The position numbers and the translations under genes were made by a program. From Idiomarina abyssalis (GTDB lineage Bacteria; Pseudomonadota; Gammaproteobacteria; Enterobacterales; Alteromonadaceae), in NCBI RefSeq assembly GCF_900116625.1, contig NZ_FPBE01000001.1, forward strand, positions 62,001-126,000: 64,000 bases of DNA, given 5' to 3'. Below the pieces are notes generated by a model that saw only the letters and a program-made list of their open reading frames with translations, had not been told where the DNA came from and did no database searches. Shown one piece after another: positions 1 to 13,427 of the stretch; within the stretch, counting starts at the first letter, position 1, and the number at the start of each line of letters is the position of its first letter.

Positions 1-245
1 CTTTTGTGGTTCGTAAGGTCGAACTCGATTTACGACTGGCAGCAAAGTTTAATGCCGAGTTGAATGTGACTGTAAAAGTTACACAAATAAAGAAAGCTTC
101 ATTGGTTTTCGAACAAAAAGTTTTGGCGAAGGATGGCAGAGTACATTGCCAGGCAACAGTTTTAGCCGCTTGCATTGATAATCAGGCAATGCGTGCTGTT
201 GCTATTCCGGAACCGATAATTTCGCGTATTCAGTCAGGGGTTTAA
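1..245 (+). CDS. ybgC: Acyl-CoA thioesterase YbgC, 3' part only
   Basis: The left window edge removes the 5' part; the reading frame is open from base 3, and about 80 residues of a roughly 130-residue family remain. The visible part matches the C-terminal half of YbgC hot-dog thioesterases: FVVRKVELD, then a strand ending in SLVFEQKV. The catalytic Asp region lies outside the window. YbgC hydrolyses short acyl-CoA/ACP thioesters and is the usual first gene of the tol-pal operon. Its stop is 3 bp before the tolQ GTG, which supports that position. The GTG at base 6 is internal and not the true start. Confidence 0.85.
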   Translation, partial: FVVRKVELDLRLAAKFNAELNVTVKVTQIKKASLVFEQKVLAKDGRVHCQATVLAACIDNQAMRAVAIPEPIISRIQSGV

Positions 246-248
246 AGC

Positions 249-959
249 GTGCAAGCAGAGTTATCGTTTATTGATTTATTCATGCAGGCCAGCTTATTAG
301 TAAAGCTGGTAATGGTAATGTTATTGGCGATGTCAGTCTGGGGCTGGGTGCTAATTTTTCAGCGCAAGAAAGTGCTGAAGCAAGCACGAAACGATGCGCT
401 AAAATTTGAAGACCGCTTTTGGTCGGGCGTCGATCTTGCTCGCCTTTATCAGGAAATTTCGGCCCGTGCGAAAAATGCGCGAGGTATGGAGTTATTATTT
501 CATGCCGGCTTTAAAGAGTATGCCCGGCTGCGCAACCATTCAACGACAAATACACAAACAATGCTTGAAGGTGCGTTTCGTGCAATGCGTGTTGCACACG
601 CCAGAGAAACTGAGAAGTTAGATAATAACCTGGGAATTCTTGCGACCATTGGTTCTATCAGCCCCTATATCGGCTTGTTTGGAACCGTTTGGGGCATTAT
701 GAACGCTTTTATCGCTTTAGGTGCCGTACAGCAAGCAACATTAGCTATGGTTGCTCCGGGAATCGCTGAAGCACTTATCGCTACCGCTATGGGTCTTTTC
801 GCTGCTATACCGGCCGTTATTGCATACAACCGATTTACGACAACCGTTGAAAAAGTTGATAATCAATACATGAACTTTATTGATGAATTCATCTCGATAT
901 TACAACGTCAGTCTTCGGCGCAGGCAGGCAAGAATAAAGTAGAGGGCGAAACGGTATGA
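249..959 (+). CDS. tolQ: Tol-Pal system proton-channel subunit TolQ
   Basis: Inner-membrane subunit that forms, with TolR, the proton-driven motor of the Tol-Pal envelope-constriction machine. The 236 residues fit the family (about 230). Three membrane segments are visible near residues 15-37, 132-158 and 168-195; the second and third carry the TolQ/ExbB/MotA pattern (ISPYIGLFGTVWGIM, then VAPGIAEALIATAMGL). The start is GTG, 3 bp after the ybgC stop. Its stop overlaps the tolR start, so translation is probably coupled. It is TolQ rather than ExbB because of its place between ybgC and tolR-tolA-tolB-pal. Confidence 0.96.
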   Translation: MQAELSFIDLFMQASLLVKLVMVMLLAMSVWGWVLIFQRKKVLKQARNDALKFEDRFWSGVDLARLYQEISARAKNARGMELLFHAGFKEYARLRNHSTTNTQTMLEGAFRAMRVAHARETEKLDNNLGILATIGSISPYIGLFGTVWGIMNAFIALGAVQQATLAMVAPGIAEALIATAMGLFAAIPAVIAYNRFTTTVEKVDNQYMNFIDEFISILQRQSSAQAGKNKVEGETV

Positions 960-1384
960 TGGTAATGCCGCGCAAGCGTCGTAAGCCGGTTGCGGAAATT
1001 AATGTGGTTCCTTATATCGACGTGATGTTGGTTCTGCTTATTATTTTCATGGTAACAGCGCCATTAATTACGCAGGGTGTTAAGGTCGATTTACCAAAAG
1101 CAACAGCAGAGCCACTTTCTGAGGAAAGTAAGCCGCCACTCGTCGCGTCAGTTGATGCTGAAGGCCGGTATTACCTCAATCAGGGTGATAGCAAGGACAC
1201 GCCTATGCAGGCGGACGAGTTAGCAACACTGGTTGCGGCGCATTTACAAGTTGAACCCGATACACCCGTAATGGTGAACGGTGATGGTGCGGTATCGTAT
1301 AACCAAATTGTGCAGCTGATGGTGTTACTGCAAAGAGCTGGTGTGCCTTCAGTCGGTTTAATGACAGATTCGTCGGATAATTAG
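956..1384 (+). CDS. tolR: Tol-Pal system protein TolR
   Basis: Single-span inner-membrane partner of TolQ with a periplasmic ExbD/TolR domain. The 142-residue product has a basic N-terminus (RKRRK), the conserved segment INVVPYIDVMLVLLIIFMV with the proton-relay Asp near residue 22, and a periplasmic C-terminal domain. The ATG at 956 overlaps the tolQ TGA; the next in-frame ATG at 959 and the one at 965 are also possible, so the exact start is uncertain by one to three codons. It lies inside the conserved tolQRAB-pal order. Confidence 0.95.
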   Translation: MMVMPRKRRKPVAEINVVPYIDVMLVLLIIFMVTAPLITQGVKVDLPKATAEPLSEESKPPLVASVDAEGRYYLNQGDSKDTPMQADELATLVAAHLQVEPDTPVMVNGDGAVSYNQIVQLMVLLQRAGVPSVGLMTDSSDN

Positions 1385-1386
1385 TT

Positions 1387-2304
1387 GTGGCAAAATCAGA
1401 TAGCTTAACCTTACCGCTGATATATTCGATTGCGATTCATGCCGTGATAGCCGGTGTGTTGTTGATCAGTTTTGAATTTACACCATCAACGCCTGAAGCG
1501 ATGGAAGTTAACCTTGATCAAAGCGAACTCGACATGTCTGAGGAAATTGTCAGCGCAGTTACTGTTGATAAATCGAAAGTACAGCAACAGGCCGATAAAA
1601 TTCGACAGAAAAAAGCGGAACAAGAAGCGGCTGAGCAACGTCGAATAGAAAGACTGGAAAGACAGGCCGAGGAAGCTCGTAAAGCTCGTGAGCGAGAAGA
1701 GCAGCGTAGAAAAGAGATTCAGCGTCAGCAAGAGCTGGAAGAACAGGAAGCTGAAAAAGCGAGACAGCAGGCTGAGCGAGAGAAAAAAGAAGCTGAACGG
1801 TTAGCCGAGGAACGAGCCAAAGCAGAAGCGGCTGCAAAAGAAGCGGAGCGTCGTAAGCGCGAAGCAGAAGAAGCTGAGCGGCGCGCTGAAGAAGAGCGTC
1901 GTAAGCGCGAGGAAGAACGCCGCAAGCGCGAGCAAGCGGAGCGTGAAGCTGCAGAGCGTGAAGCTCAACTGCAAAAAGAGATGGAAGAAGAACGAGCCCG
2001 GCGTCAGGCAGCACGACGTCAGCAAGTGATGAGTGAAGTTGAAAAGTATCAGGCACTCATTCAGCAAACTATTCAGCGTAACTGGAACGTTGATGACTCA
2101 ATGCGTGGTAAGTCTTGTGAGTTGACTATCAGGGTTGCACCGAGTGGGTTCGTTAAGTCGGTAGACACAGGTAGTGGCGATGCGAACGTTTGTCGCTCAG
2201 CCCAGAACGCGGTATTGAAGGCGACAACCTTGCCTGTTTCTGAAGATCCAGAGATTTATGAACAAATGAGTACGATTAAACTGACTGTAAAACCGCAGTT
2301 GTAA
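1387..2304 (+). CDS. tolA: Cell envelope integrity protein TolA
   Basis: Periplasm-spanning link between TolQR in the inner membrane and TolB/Pal at the outer membrane. The 305 residues show the three TolA domains: one N-terminal membrane segment (about residues 9-27), a long helical domain rich in Lys, Glu, Arg and Ala (about 60-215), and a small C-terminal domain with two cysteines (SCELTIRV and NVCRSAQ) as in TolA domain III. The start is GTG, 2 bp after the tolR stop. The repetitive helix explains the several long open frames on the opposite strand, which are not genes. Confidence 0.94.
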   Translation: MAKSDSLTLPLIYSIAIHAVIAGVLLISFEFTPSTPEAMEVNLDQSELDMSEEIVSAVTVDKSKVQQQADKIRQKKAEQEAAEQRRIERLERQAEEARKAREREEQRRKEIQRQQELEEQEAEKARQQAEREKKEAERLAEERAKAEAAAKEAERRKREAEEAERRAEEERRKREEERRKREQAEREAAEREAQLQKEMEEERARRQAARRQQVMSEVEKYQALIQQTIQRNWNVDDSMRGKSCELTIRVAPSGFVKSVDTGSGDANVCRSAQNAVLKATTLPVSEDPEIYEQMSTIKLTVKPQL

Positions 2305-2315
2305 CAAGGTGACCG

Positions 2316-3665
2316 ATGAAAAAAATATTAATTAACAGCTTATTACTCTTTGTTGCGCTAACAGCTTTTGCTCGCGCAGGGGTATTGGAAATCGTCATCA
2401 CGGAAGGTATTGATACCGCACGACCAATTGCGGTTGTGCCGTTTGAATGGAAGGGCGAAGGTGAAGCTCCGAGCGAGCTTACCGACGTAATTGCGGCTGA
2501 CTTGATGCGCAGTGGTAAGTTTAATCCAATTCCTTCAAGCGCCATGCCGCAACGTCCGGCTGCAGATGACGACATTGATTACTCTGCATGGGCGAAAATG
2601 GGAGTTGAGGCGATTTTAGTGGGTTCGATAGAGCCATACTCTGTTGATCGTTACATGGTTAAGTTTGAAGTTATTGATGTGCTAAGAGGACAAATTACTG
2701 GCGGTAATTCGCAGATGTTACGCAATGGCGAATTAGTTCAGAGTAATGATCATATTCTCGATTCTCGCTCAAGCGTTATCGATGGCGACCAGTTTCGTTC
2801 TTATGCGCATCGAATTTCCGATGTGGTTTATGAGGCGTTAACGGGTGAACGCGGCGCCTTTATGACTAAAATTGCTTATGTGACAGTGAATCACGAAGAC
2901 CGTTATCCTTATAAACTGGCAGTAGCGGATTATGACGGCGCGAATGAGAAAATCCTGCTCCGTAGTCCGGAGCCTCTCATGTCACCGTCCTGGTCTCCTG
3001 ATGGAAACAAGCTTGCGTACGTCAGCTTTGAGAACAAAACGGCAGAAATATTCATACAGGACATCTACACCACCCGTCGGGAAAAGACAACGTCGTTTCC
3101 GGGTATTAACGGGAGTCCGGTTTTCTCGCCAGATGGTAAAAAATTAGCTATGGTGTTATCAAAGGATGGTAATCCTGAGCTTTATGTCTTTGATATTAAT
3201 ACGAAGGACTTGCAACGTATCACTCGTAATCGTACGATTGATACAGAGCCTAACTGGACGCCTGATGGTGAATCCTTAATTTTCACCTCAGAAAGAGGTG
3301 GCAGACCACAGTTATATAGCGTAAATTTATCATCAGGCCAGGTTCGTAGGTTAACCTTTGAAGGTGAACAGAATTTAGGTGGTACAATAGTACCGTCTGG
3401 CAAGGATATGGTTTTAGTTAACAGAACACGAGGCAACTACCATATCGCTAAACAAGAATTCCCGCGTGGGAATATGCAAGTTTTAACAAAAACGGCATTA
3501 GATGAGTCACCCAGTGTGGCACCAAATGGCAGTATGGTTATTTACAGTACAACGCATAATAACAAACAAGTACTGGCATTGGTTTCTATCGATGGGCGTT
3601 TTAAAGCACGGTTACCGGCAACCGATGGTGAAGTGAAGTCACCGGCTTGGTCGCCATACATGTAA
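2316..3665 (+). CDS. tolB: Tol-Pal system beta-propeller protein TolB
   Basis: Periplasmic protein that binds Pal and TolA. The 449 residues start with a signal peptide ([21 protein letters not shown]), followed by the TolB N-terminal domain (residues about 30-160) and a six-bladed propeller with repeated PxWSPDGxxLAY motifs, seen as [29 protein letters not shown] and [16 protein letters not shown] clear AAGGTGA ribosome binding site precedes the ATG. It follows tolA by 11 bp and is read with pal. Confidence 0.96.
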   Translation: MKKILINSLLLFVALTAFARAGVLEIVITEGIDTARPIAVVPFEWKGEGEAPSELTDVIAADLMRSGKFNPIPSSAMPQRPAADDDIDYSAWAKMGVEAILVGSIEPYSVDRYMVKFEVIDVLRGQITGGNSQMLRNGELVQSNDHILDSRSSVIDGDQFRSYAHRISDVVYEALTGERGAFMTKIAYVTVNHEDRYPYKLAVADYDGANEKILLRSPEPLMSPSWSPDGNKLAYVSFENKTAEIFIQDIYTTRREKTTSFPGINGSPVFSPDGKKLAMVLSKDGNPELYVFDINTKDLQRITRNRTIDTEPNWTPDGESLIFTSERGGRPQLYSVNLSSGQVRRLTFEGEQNLGGTIVPSGKDMVLVNRTRGNYHIAKQEFPRGNMQVLTKTALDESPSVAPNGSMVIYSTTHNNKQVLALVSIDGRFKARLPATDGEVKSPAWSPYM

Positions 3666-3716
3666 AACACAGCCTGAATGGTTAAATTGTTCGATAAAAC
3701 GATAAGGACGAAAAGG

Positions 3717-4253
3717 ATGCAGCTTAATAAACTTTTTAAAGCTCTGGCAATCGTTGTACCAATGGCAACTCTGGCCGCTTGTAGCTCAAATCAAGAAACT
3801 GATTCAGGTGCAGGTGCAGGTCAAGAGACCAATCAACAAGCTGAGCAAGACTCCGGTGTTCAAACTGGAGCAGCAGAGCGCGCTAAAACGATGGAAGAAG
3901 AGCGTCAAGAGAAAATGGAAGCGTTACGTAAAGAACACATCGTTTACTTCGCTTTTGACAAATCTAACATCCAGTCAGAATACACTGACTTGTTGTCAGC
4001 TCACGCTGACTACTTAGTGAAAAACCCGTCTGTAAAAGTTGTTATTGAAGGTCATACCGATGAACGCGGTACACCTGAATACAACATTGCGTTGGGTGAG
4101 CGTCGTGCTCAAGCGGTTGAAAACTACCTGCATAACTTAGGTGTTCAGGATTCTCAAACCTCTACTGTGTCATATGGTGAAGAGAAGCCGATGGTAAACG
4201 AATCAAACGAACGTGCATACGCCAAAAACCGTCGTGCCGTTTTAGTTTACTAA
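3717..4253 (+). CDS. pal: Peptidoglycan-associated lipoprotein Pal
   Basis: Outer-membrane lipoprotein that anchors the envelope to peptidoglycan and is the end point of TolA/TolB action. The ATG at 3717 is chosen because it gives a signal peptide ending in the lipobox LAAC and has an AAGGA site about 9 bp upstream; an ATG at 3678 would add 13 residues ahead of the signal. After a Gln/Glu-rich linker comes an OmpA-like domain with VYFAFDKSNI, the diaminopimelate-binding segment EGHTDERGTPEYN and NRRAVL at the end. Mature length fits Pal. Confidence 0.96.
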   Translation: MQLNKLFKALAIVVPMATLAACSSNQETDSGAGAGQETNQQAEQDSGVQTGAAERAKTMEEERQEKMEALRKEHIVYFAFDKSNIQSEYTDLLSAHADYLVKNPSVKVVIEGHTDERGTPEYNIALGERRAQAVENYLHNLGVQDSQTSTVSYGEEKPMVNESNERAYAKNRRAVLVY

Positions 4254-4274
4254 TCTAAGAAAAGCGGATAGTAC

Positions 4275-5033
4275 ATGAGAAAAACGCTGTTAGCTGTATG
4301 TTTGTGTGTGCCTGGGGCCGTTATGGCCCAGGCACCTGTTTCTGGATTGTCATCTTCAGGTGATGTTGAGCAACGTCTCGAGCAAATTGAGCGTATGCTC
4401 GAAGCTCGCTCAGACGCTCAGCTTAAAATGCTGAATCAGTTAGGCTCTCTGCAGCAAGATGTTGCTGAGTTAAGAGGCATAACCGAAGAGCATGAGTATC
4501 GTCTGGAGCAACTTTTAGAGCGCCAGCGCGAGCTGTATCAGGAAATTGATCGTCGCTTCAGTAATTTGAAGCAGAACAATAGTCAGAGTAATGAAGTGAC
4601 TGGCAACTATGACGATCTAGAGCAGGTTCCTACACAAACAGACGGCAGCAGCTATTCTCCTAACTTGAGTGAGAATGACGCTTACGACAAGGCTATTGCA
4701 TTAGTTCTTGAAGATAAACGTTATGATGATGCGATACCCGCATTTCAGTCCTTTCTTAAAAACTTCCCAAATTCGACCTATGCGGCAAATGCGCATTACT
4801 GGCTCGGGCAGTTGTTTTTTGCAAAACGTGAATACAACGAAGCGAAACAGCAATTTGAGACTGTTGTAAACGATTACCCGGATAGTAATAAGCGTGGCGA
4901 CTGCTTGCTGAAACTAGGTGCTATAGCTAGTGAACAGAATAAGTCGGCAGATGCTAAGGCTTATTATGAACAAGTGGTCAAAGAATACCCAGATAGTACC
5001 GAAGCTAATTTGGCAAAACAGCGCCTTAATTAG
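4275..5033 (+). CDS. cpoB: Cell division coordinator CpoB (YbgF)
   Basis: Periplasmic protein linking Tol-Pal action to septal peptidoglycan synthesis (known for the E. coli family). The 252 residues have a signal peptide cut near AMAQA, an N-terminal trimerising coiled coil (about residues 30-85, with repeated Leu/Glu heptads), a Ser/Asn-rich linker and a C-terminal TPR domain (about 130-252) with repeats such as ANAHYWLGQLFFAKREYNEA. It is the last gene of the tol-pal operon, 21 bp after pal, and is followed by the tRNA-Lys promoter. Confidence 0.93.
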   Translation: MRKTLLAVCLCVPGAVMAQAPVSGLSSSGDVEQRLEQIERMLEARSDAQLKMLNQLGSLQQDVAELRGITEEHEYRLEQLLERQRELYQEIDRRFSNLKQNNSQSNEVTGNYDDLEQVPTQTDGSSYSPNLSENDAYDKAIALVLEDKRYDDAIPAFQSFLKNFPNSTYAANAHYWLGQLFFAKREYNEAKQQFETVVNDYPDSNKRGDCLLKLGAIASEQNKSADAKAYYEQVVKEYPDSTEANLAKQRLN

Positions 5034-5094
5034 TAACAACTGAGCAACATGTGTTCGTGAATTGAGCAGTTGCACGGTTTTTTTCAATTTTCAG

Positions 5095-5122
5095 TTGCAT
5101 ACGCGCACTATTTCAGTAAACT
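5095..5122 (+). promoter_or_regulatory. Sigma-70 promoter for tRNA-Lys pair
   Basis: TTGCAT (5095-5100) and TAAACT (5117-5122) are spaced 16 bp. A GC-rich stretch (GCCGCC) follows at the expected start point, as in stringently controlled stable-RNA promoters. The first tRNA begins about 43 bp after the -10 box. Confidence 0.6.
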
Positions 5123-5164
5123 ATGCCGCCGTTGCCAAGCAGAAACGGCAGCAAAATTGGCGTT

Positions 5165-5240
5165 GGGTTGTTAGCTCAGTTGGTAGAGCAGTTGACTTTT
5201 AATCAATTGGTCGCAGGTTCGAATCCTGCACAACCCACCA
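5165..5240 (+). tRNA. tRNA-Lys (anticodon TTT), copy 1
   Basis: A 76-nt gene with encoded CCA. The acceptor stem pairs GGGTTGT with ACAACCC, the D-loop is AGCTCAGTTGGTAGAGC, the anticodon loop is ACTTTTAAT with anticodon TTT, and the T-arm is the standard GGTTCGAATCC. It differs from the E. coli Lys tRNA mainly by one compensated pair in the acceptor stem. Confidence 0.98.
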
Positions 5241-5271
5241 CGTCGCCAATTAATATTATCTATCAGAATAT

Positions 5272-5347
5272 GGGTTGTTAGCTCAGTTGGTAGAGCAGTT
5301 GACTTTTAATCAATTGGTCGCAGGTTCGAATCCTGCACAACCCACCA
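5272..5347 (+). tRNA. tRNA-Lys (anticodon TTT), copy 2
   Basis: Base-for-base identical to the copy at 5165-5240, including CCA, and separated from it by 31 bp. No separate promoter is evident in the spacer, so the two are probably one transcript. Confidence 0.98.
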
Positions 5348-5386
5348 CTCCTAATTACTTTGCTACAAGCACATCTTGAATTCAGC

Positions 5387-5392
5387 TATAAT
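5387..5392 (+). promoter_or_regulatory. Candidate -10 box for nadA
   Basis: A perfect TATAAT lies 44 bp before the nadA ATG. No convincing -35 box is seen at the right distance, so nadA may also be read from the tRNA promoter. Confidence 0.4.
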
Positions 5393-5436
5393 AAGCCCCA
5401 CTTATTAAGAACACTTGGAAAATAAGCCGTAGTATC

Positions 5437-6477
5437 ATGACCGAGATTCAAACTCTGGATAGCCTTGATTATACTTTTCCGCCTAAACCTAAGCCGTTAA
5501 GTGCGAAAGAAAAATCAGAGACAATTAATCGTATTAAGCAGCTTCTAATTGATGAGGATGCTGTGTTGGTGGCTCACTATTACACCGACCCTGATATTCA
5601 GGCTCTAGCTGAAGAAACCGGTGGTTGTGTGGCGGACTCTTTAGAAATGGCTCGGTTCGGTCGTGACCATCCGGCGAAAAAGTTGATTGTCGCCGGTGTT
5701 CGCTTTATGGGTGAAACGGCGAAAATTTTGACACCTGAAAAGCAAGTACTGATGCCAACATTAAAAGCGGAGTGCTCGCTTGATCTTGGTTGCCCTCCTG
5801 AAAAGTTTTCGGAATTCTGTGATCAACATCCGGACCGGACAGTCGTTGTCTATGCGAATACTTCGGCAGCAGTTAAAGCTCGTGCAGACTGGGTAGTAAC
5901 TTCCAGCATGGCGCTTGAGCTTGTCGACCACCTGGATGCTAAAGGCGAGAAAATACTTTGGGCTCCTGACCGTCACTTAGGTGGTTATATCGCACGTGAA
6001 ACTGGTGCAGATATGCTGTTGTGGCAAGGCGCTTGTGTGGTGCATGATGAATTTAAGGCAAAGGCATTGGAGGACATGAAAAAACTCCATCCGGAGGCTG
6101 CAGTTCTTGTTCATCCTGAGTCACCGGAAAATATTGTCGCTATGGCTGATGCAGTAGGCTCAACATCGCAGCTCATTAAGGCGAGTCAGGAATTACCTAA
6201 CGAAACCTTTATTGTGGCGACAGACAAAGGCATTTTCTACAAAATGCAGCAGCTTCAGCCGAATAAAACCTTTATTGAAGCACCTACAGCCGGAAACGGT
6301 GCAACTTGCCGCAGCTGTGCGCATTGTCCATGGATGGCCATGAACGGGTTAAAAGCAATTGAAGAAGCACTTACCGAAGGTGGTGAGGCTCATGAAATAC
6401 ATGTCGACGAAACCTTAGGTAAAAAAGCTATGGTACCACTGGACCGAATGCTGGAATTTTCGGCAAGCTTAAAATAA
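5437..6477 (+). CDS. nadA: Quinolinate synthase NadA
   Basis: Makes quinolinate from iminoaspartate and dihydroxyacetone phosphate in NAD biosynthesis, using a [4Fe-4S] cluster. The 346 residues match the longer, proteobacterial form. Visible motifs are [19 protein letters not shown] near the N-terminus, [10 protein letters not shown] with the first cluster cysteine, ACVVHDEF with the second, and [10 protein letters not shown] with the third near the C-terminus. It stands alone after the tRNA pair and ends at a strong terminator. No nadB or nadC is nearby. Confidence 0.97.
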   Translation: MTEIQTLDSLDYTFPPKPKPLSAKEKSETINRIKQLLIDEDAVLVAHYYTDPDIQALAEETGGCVADSLEMARFGRDHPAKKLIVAGVRFMGETAKILTPEKQVLMPTLKAECSLDLGCPPEKFSEFCDQHPDRTVVVYANTSAAVKARADWVVTSSMALELVDHLDAKGEKILWAPDRHLGGYIARETGADMLLWQGACVVHDEFKAKALEDMKKLHPEAAVLVHPESPENIVAMADAVGSTSQLIKASQELPNETFIVATDKGIFYKMQQLQPNKTFIEAPTAGNGATCRSCAHCPWMAMNGLKAIEEALTEGGEAHEIHVDETLGKKAMVPLDRMLEFSASLK

Positions 6478-6485
6478 CTAAGACA

Positions 6486-6508
6486 GGCTCCTTCGGGAGC
6501 CTTTTTTA
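6486..6508 (+). terminator. Rho-independent terminator after nadA
   Basis: The stem GGCTCC/GGAGCC closes a TTCG tetraloop and is followed by six T residues. It starts 8 bp after the nadA stop. Confidence 0.92.
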
Positions 6509-6617
6509 TTCCTCGCTTATACAAGATATTTATAGTCGCCATAAATGCATCGCCTACCGAACTGCACAACTGCATGCTAATCTGAATTTATTGAATATTT
6601 ATTCGGGTGGAATTTGC

Positions 6618-12505
<5,888 letters not shown>

Positions 12506-12524
12506 GCAGCGTTATTGACGCTGC
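12506..12524. terminator. Hairpin between convergent gltD and YeeZ-like gene
   Basis: GCAGCG and CGCTGC flank a 7-nt loop just after the gltD stop and overlap the stop of the minus-strand gene. There is no T-run on either side, so intrinsic termination is doubtful. Confidence 0.35.
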
Positions 12525-13357
12525 CACTGTTTAACCAAAGCTGCATAACCCTGACGAAAGCTGGGGTACTGCAGTTGGTAGCCACTGTCTTTAAGGCCTT
12601 TATTCAGGCAGCGTTTGGAGCCTCTGGGCCCTACCTCAGTATCGATATTTCCCGGCAGCTCCAGACCGAGCTGCTGAGCAAGCCATTGGTAAACTTCATA
12701 TTGCTTCACGGGCTCATCGTCATTGACTAAATAAACGGGAAGAGGGCGGATGACTTCTGTCAACAAGTGGACGATAAAGCCTGCGACATCGTCCTGGTGT
12801 ATGCGGTTGGTCCAACTGTCGCGCAACTGGACTTTTCCCTGACTGAGCTGGCGCAGTAAAAAGTCACGACCTTCGCCGTAAATGCCGCTGCAACGAAGAA
12901 TTGAAGTTGGGCCCGGCAACGCATGAATAAGTGACTCCGCCTGCAATAATGCCTTACCGGAAGCTGATGTAGGTTCAGTTGGACTGTTCTCATCTATCCA
13001 TTCGCCTTCGCGTTGCGCATAAACACCTGTGCTGGAAACGTAAATAATATTCGGCTGATGGGCTTGCTGTGATAATACTTGCTGCAGATGTCGGCAGGGG
13101 ACGACATAACCCTGGTGATAGCTATCTTCTGCTCCTTTCGCCGGGGTGAGAGTAATCAAGACGTTGTCCCATTTCTGTCTAAACAGCTGATAAAGCTCTT
13201 GTTCGTTGCCGAGGTCAGCAGCTATTAAGTCGACACCCGGGCGCACGGGTTTATTGCCGGGTGTTCTGCAAACTCCGGTAACCTGGTTTTTAAATGCGCT
13301 AAGCCTTTGCGCGACGCGGTCTGCAATATCACCGTAACCAAGTAAAAGCGTTTGCAT
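12512..13357 (-). CDS. NAD(P)-dependent epimerase/dehydratase-like protein (YeeZ-like)
   Basis: An atypical short-chain dehydrogenase/epimerase of about 281 residues, resembling E. coli YeeZ. The N-terminus has a nucleotide-binding fold (LLLGYGDIADRVAQRL, a variant of GxGxxG). Further on are VSSTGVYAQREGEWIDENSPTEP and a C-terminal YQLQYPSFRQGY, both typical of YeeZ relatives. The ATG at 13357 follows a strong AAGAGGATC site; an upstream in-frame start at 13426 would place 23 unlikely residues before the Rossmann fold. It stands alone, convergent with gltD and divergent from the PilZ gene. The substrate is unknown. Confidence 0.75.
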   Translation of the reverse strand: MQTLLLGYGDIADRVAQRLSAFKNQVTGVCRTPGNKPVRPGVDLIAADLGNEQELYQLFRQKWDNVLITLTPAKGAEDSYHQGYVVPCRHLQQVLSQQAHQPNIIYVSSTGVYAQREGEWIDENSPTEPTSASGKALLQAESLIHALPGPTSILRCSGIYGEGRDFLLRQLSQGKVQLRDSWTNRIHQDDVAGFIVHLLTEVIRPLPVYLVNDDEPVKQYEVYQWLAQQLGLELPGNIDTEVGPRGSKRCLNKGLKDSGYQLQYPSFRQGYAALVKQWQRQ

Positions 13358-13427
13358 GAAGATCCTCTTAGCGTTAATGTAAATTAAATGTTGAACAAAA
13401 TAATAACGATACTGACCAGCAGCCATT

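Noticed and set aside
1486..2067. Several long open frames on the minus strand over tolA
   Set aside because: They arise from the repetitive, Lys/Glu/Ala-rich coding of TolA. Their translations are low-complexity and have no ribosome sites.
5165..5347. tRNA-Lys pair as prophage or island attachment site
   Set aside because: No integrase, no flanking direct repeat beyond the tRNA copies, and the neighbours are housekeeping genes.
6591..6617. TTG start giving GltB nine extra residues
   Set aside because: ATG at 6618 has a better-placed GGTGGA site and leaves a short propeptide before Cys13, as expected for the family.
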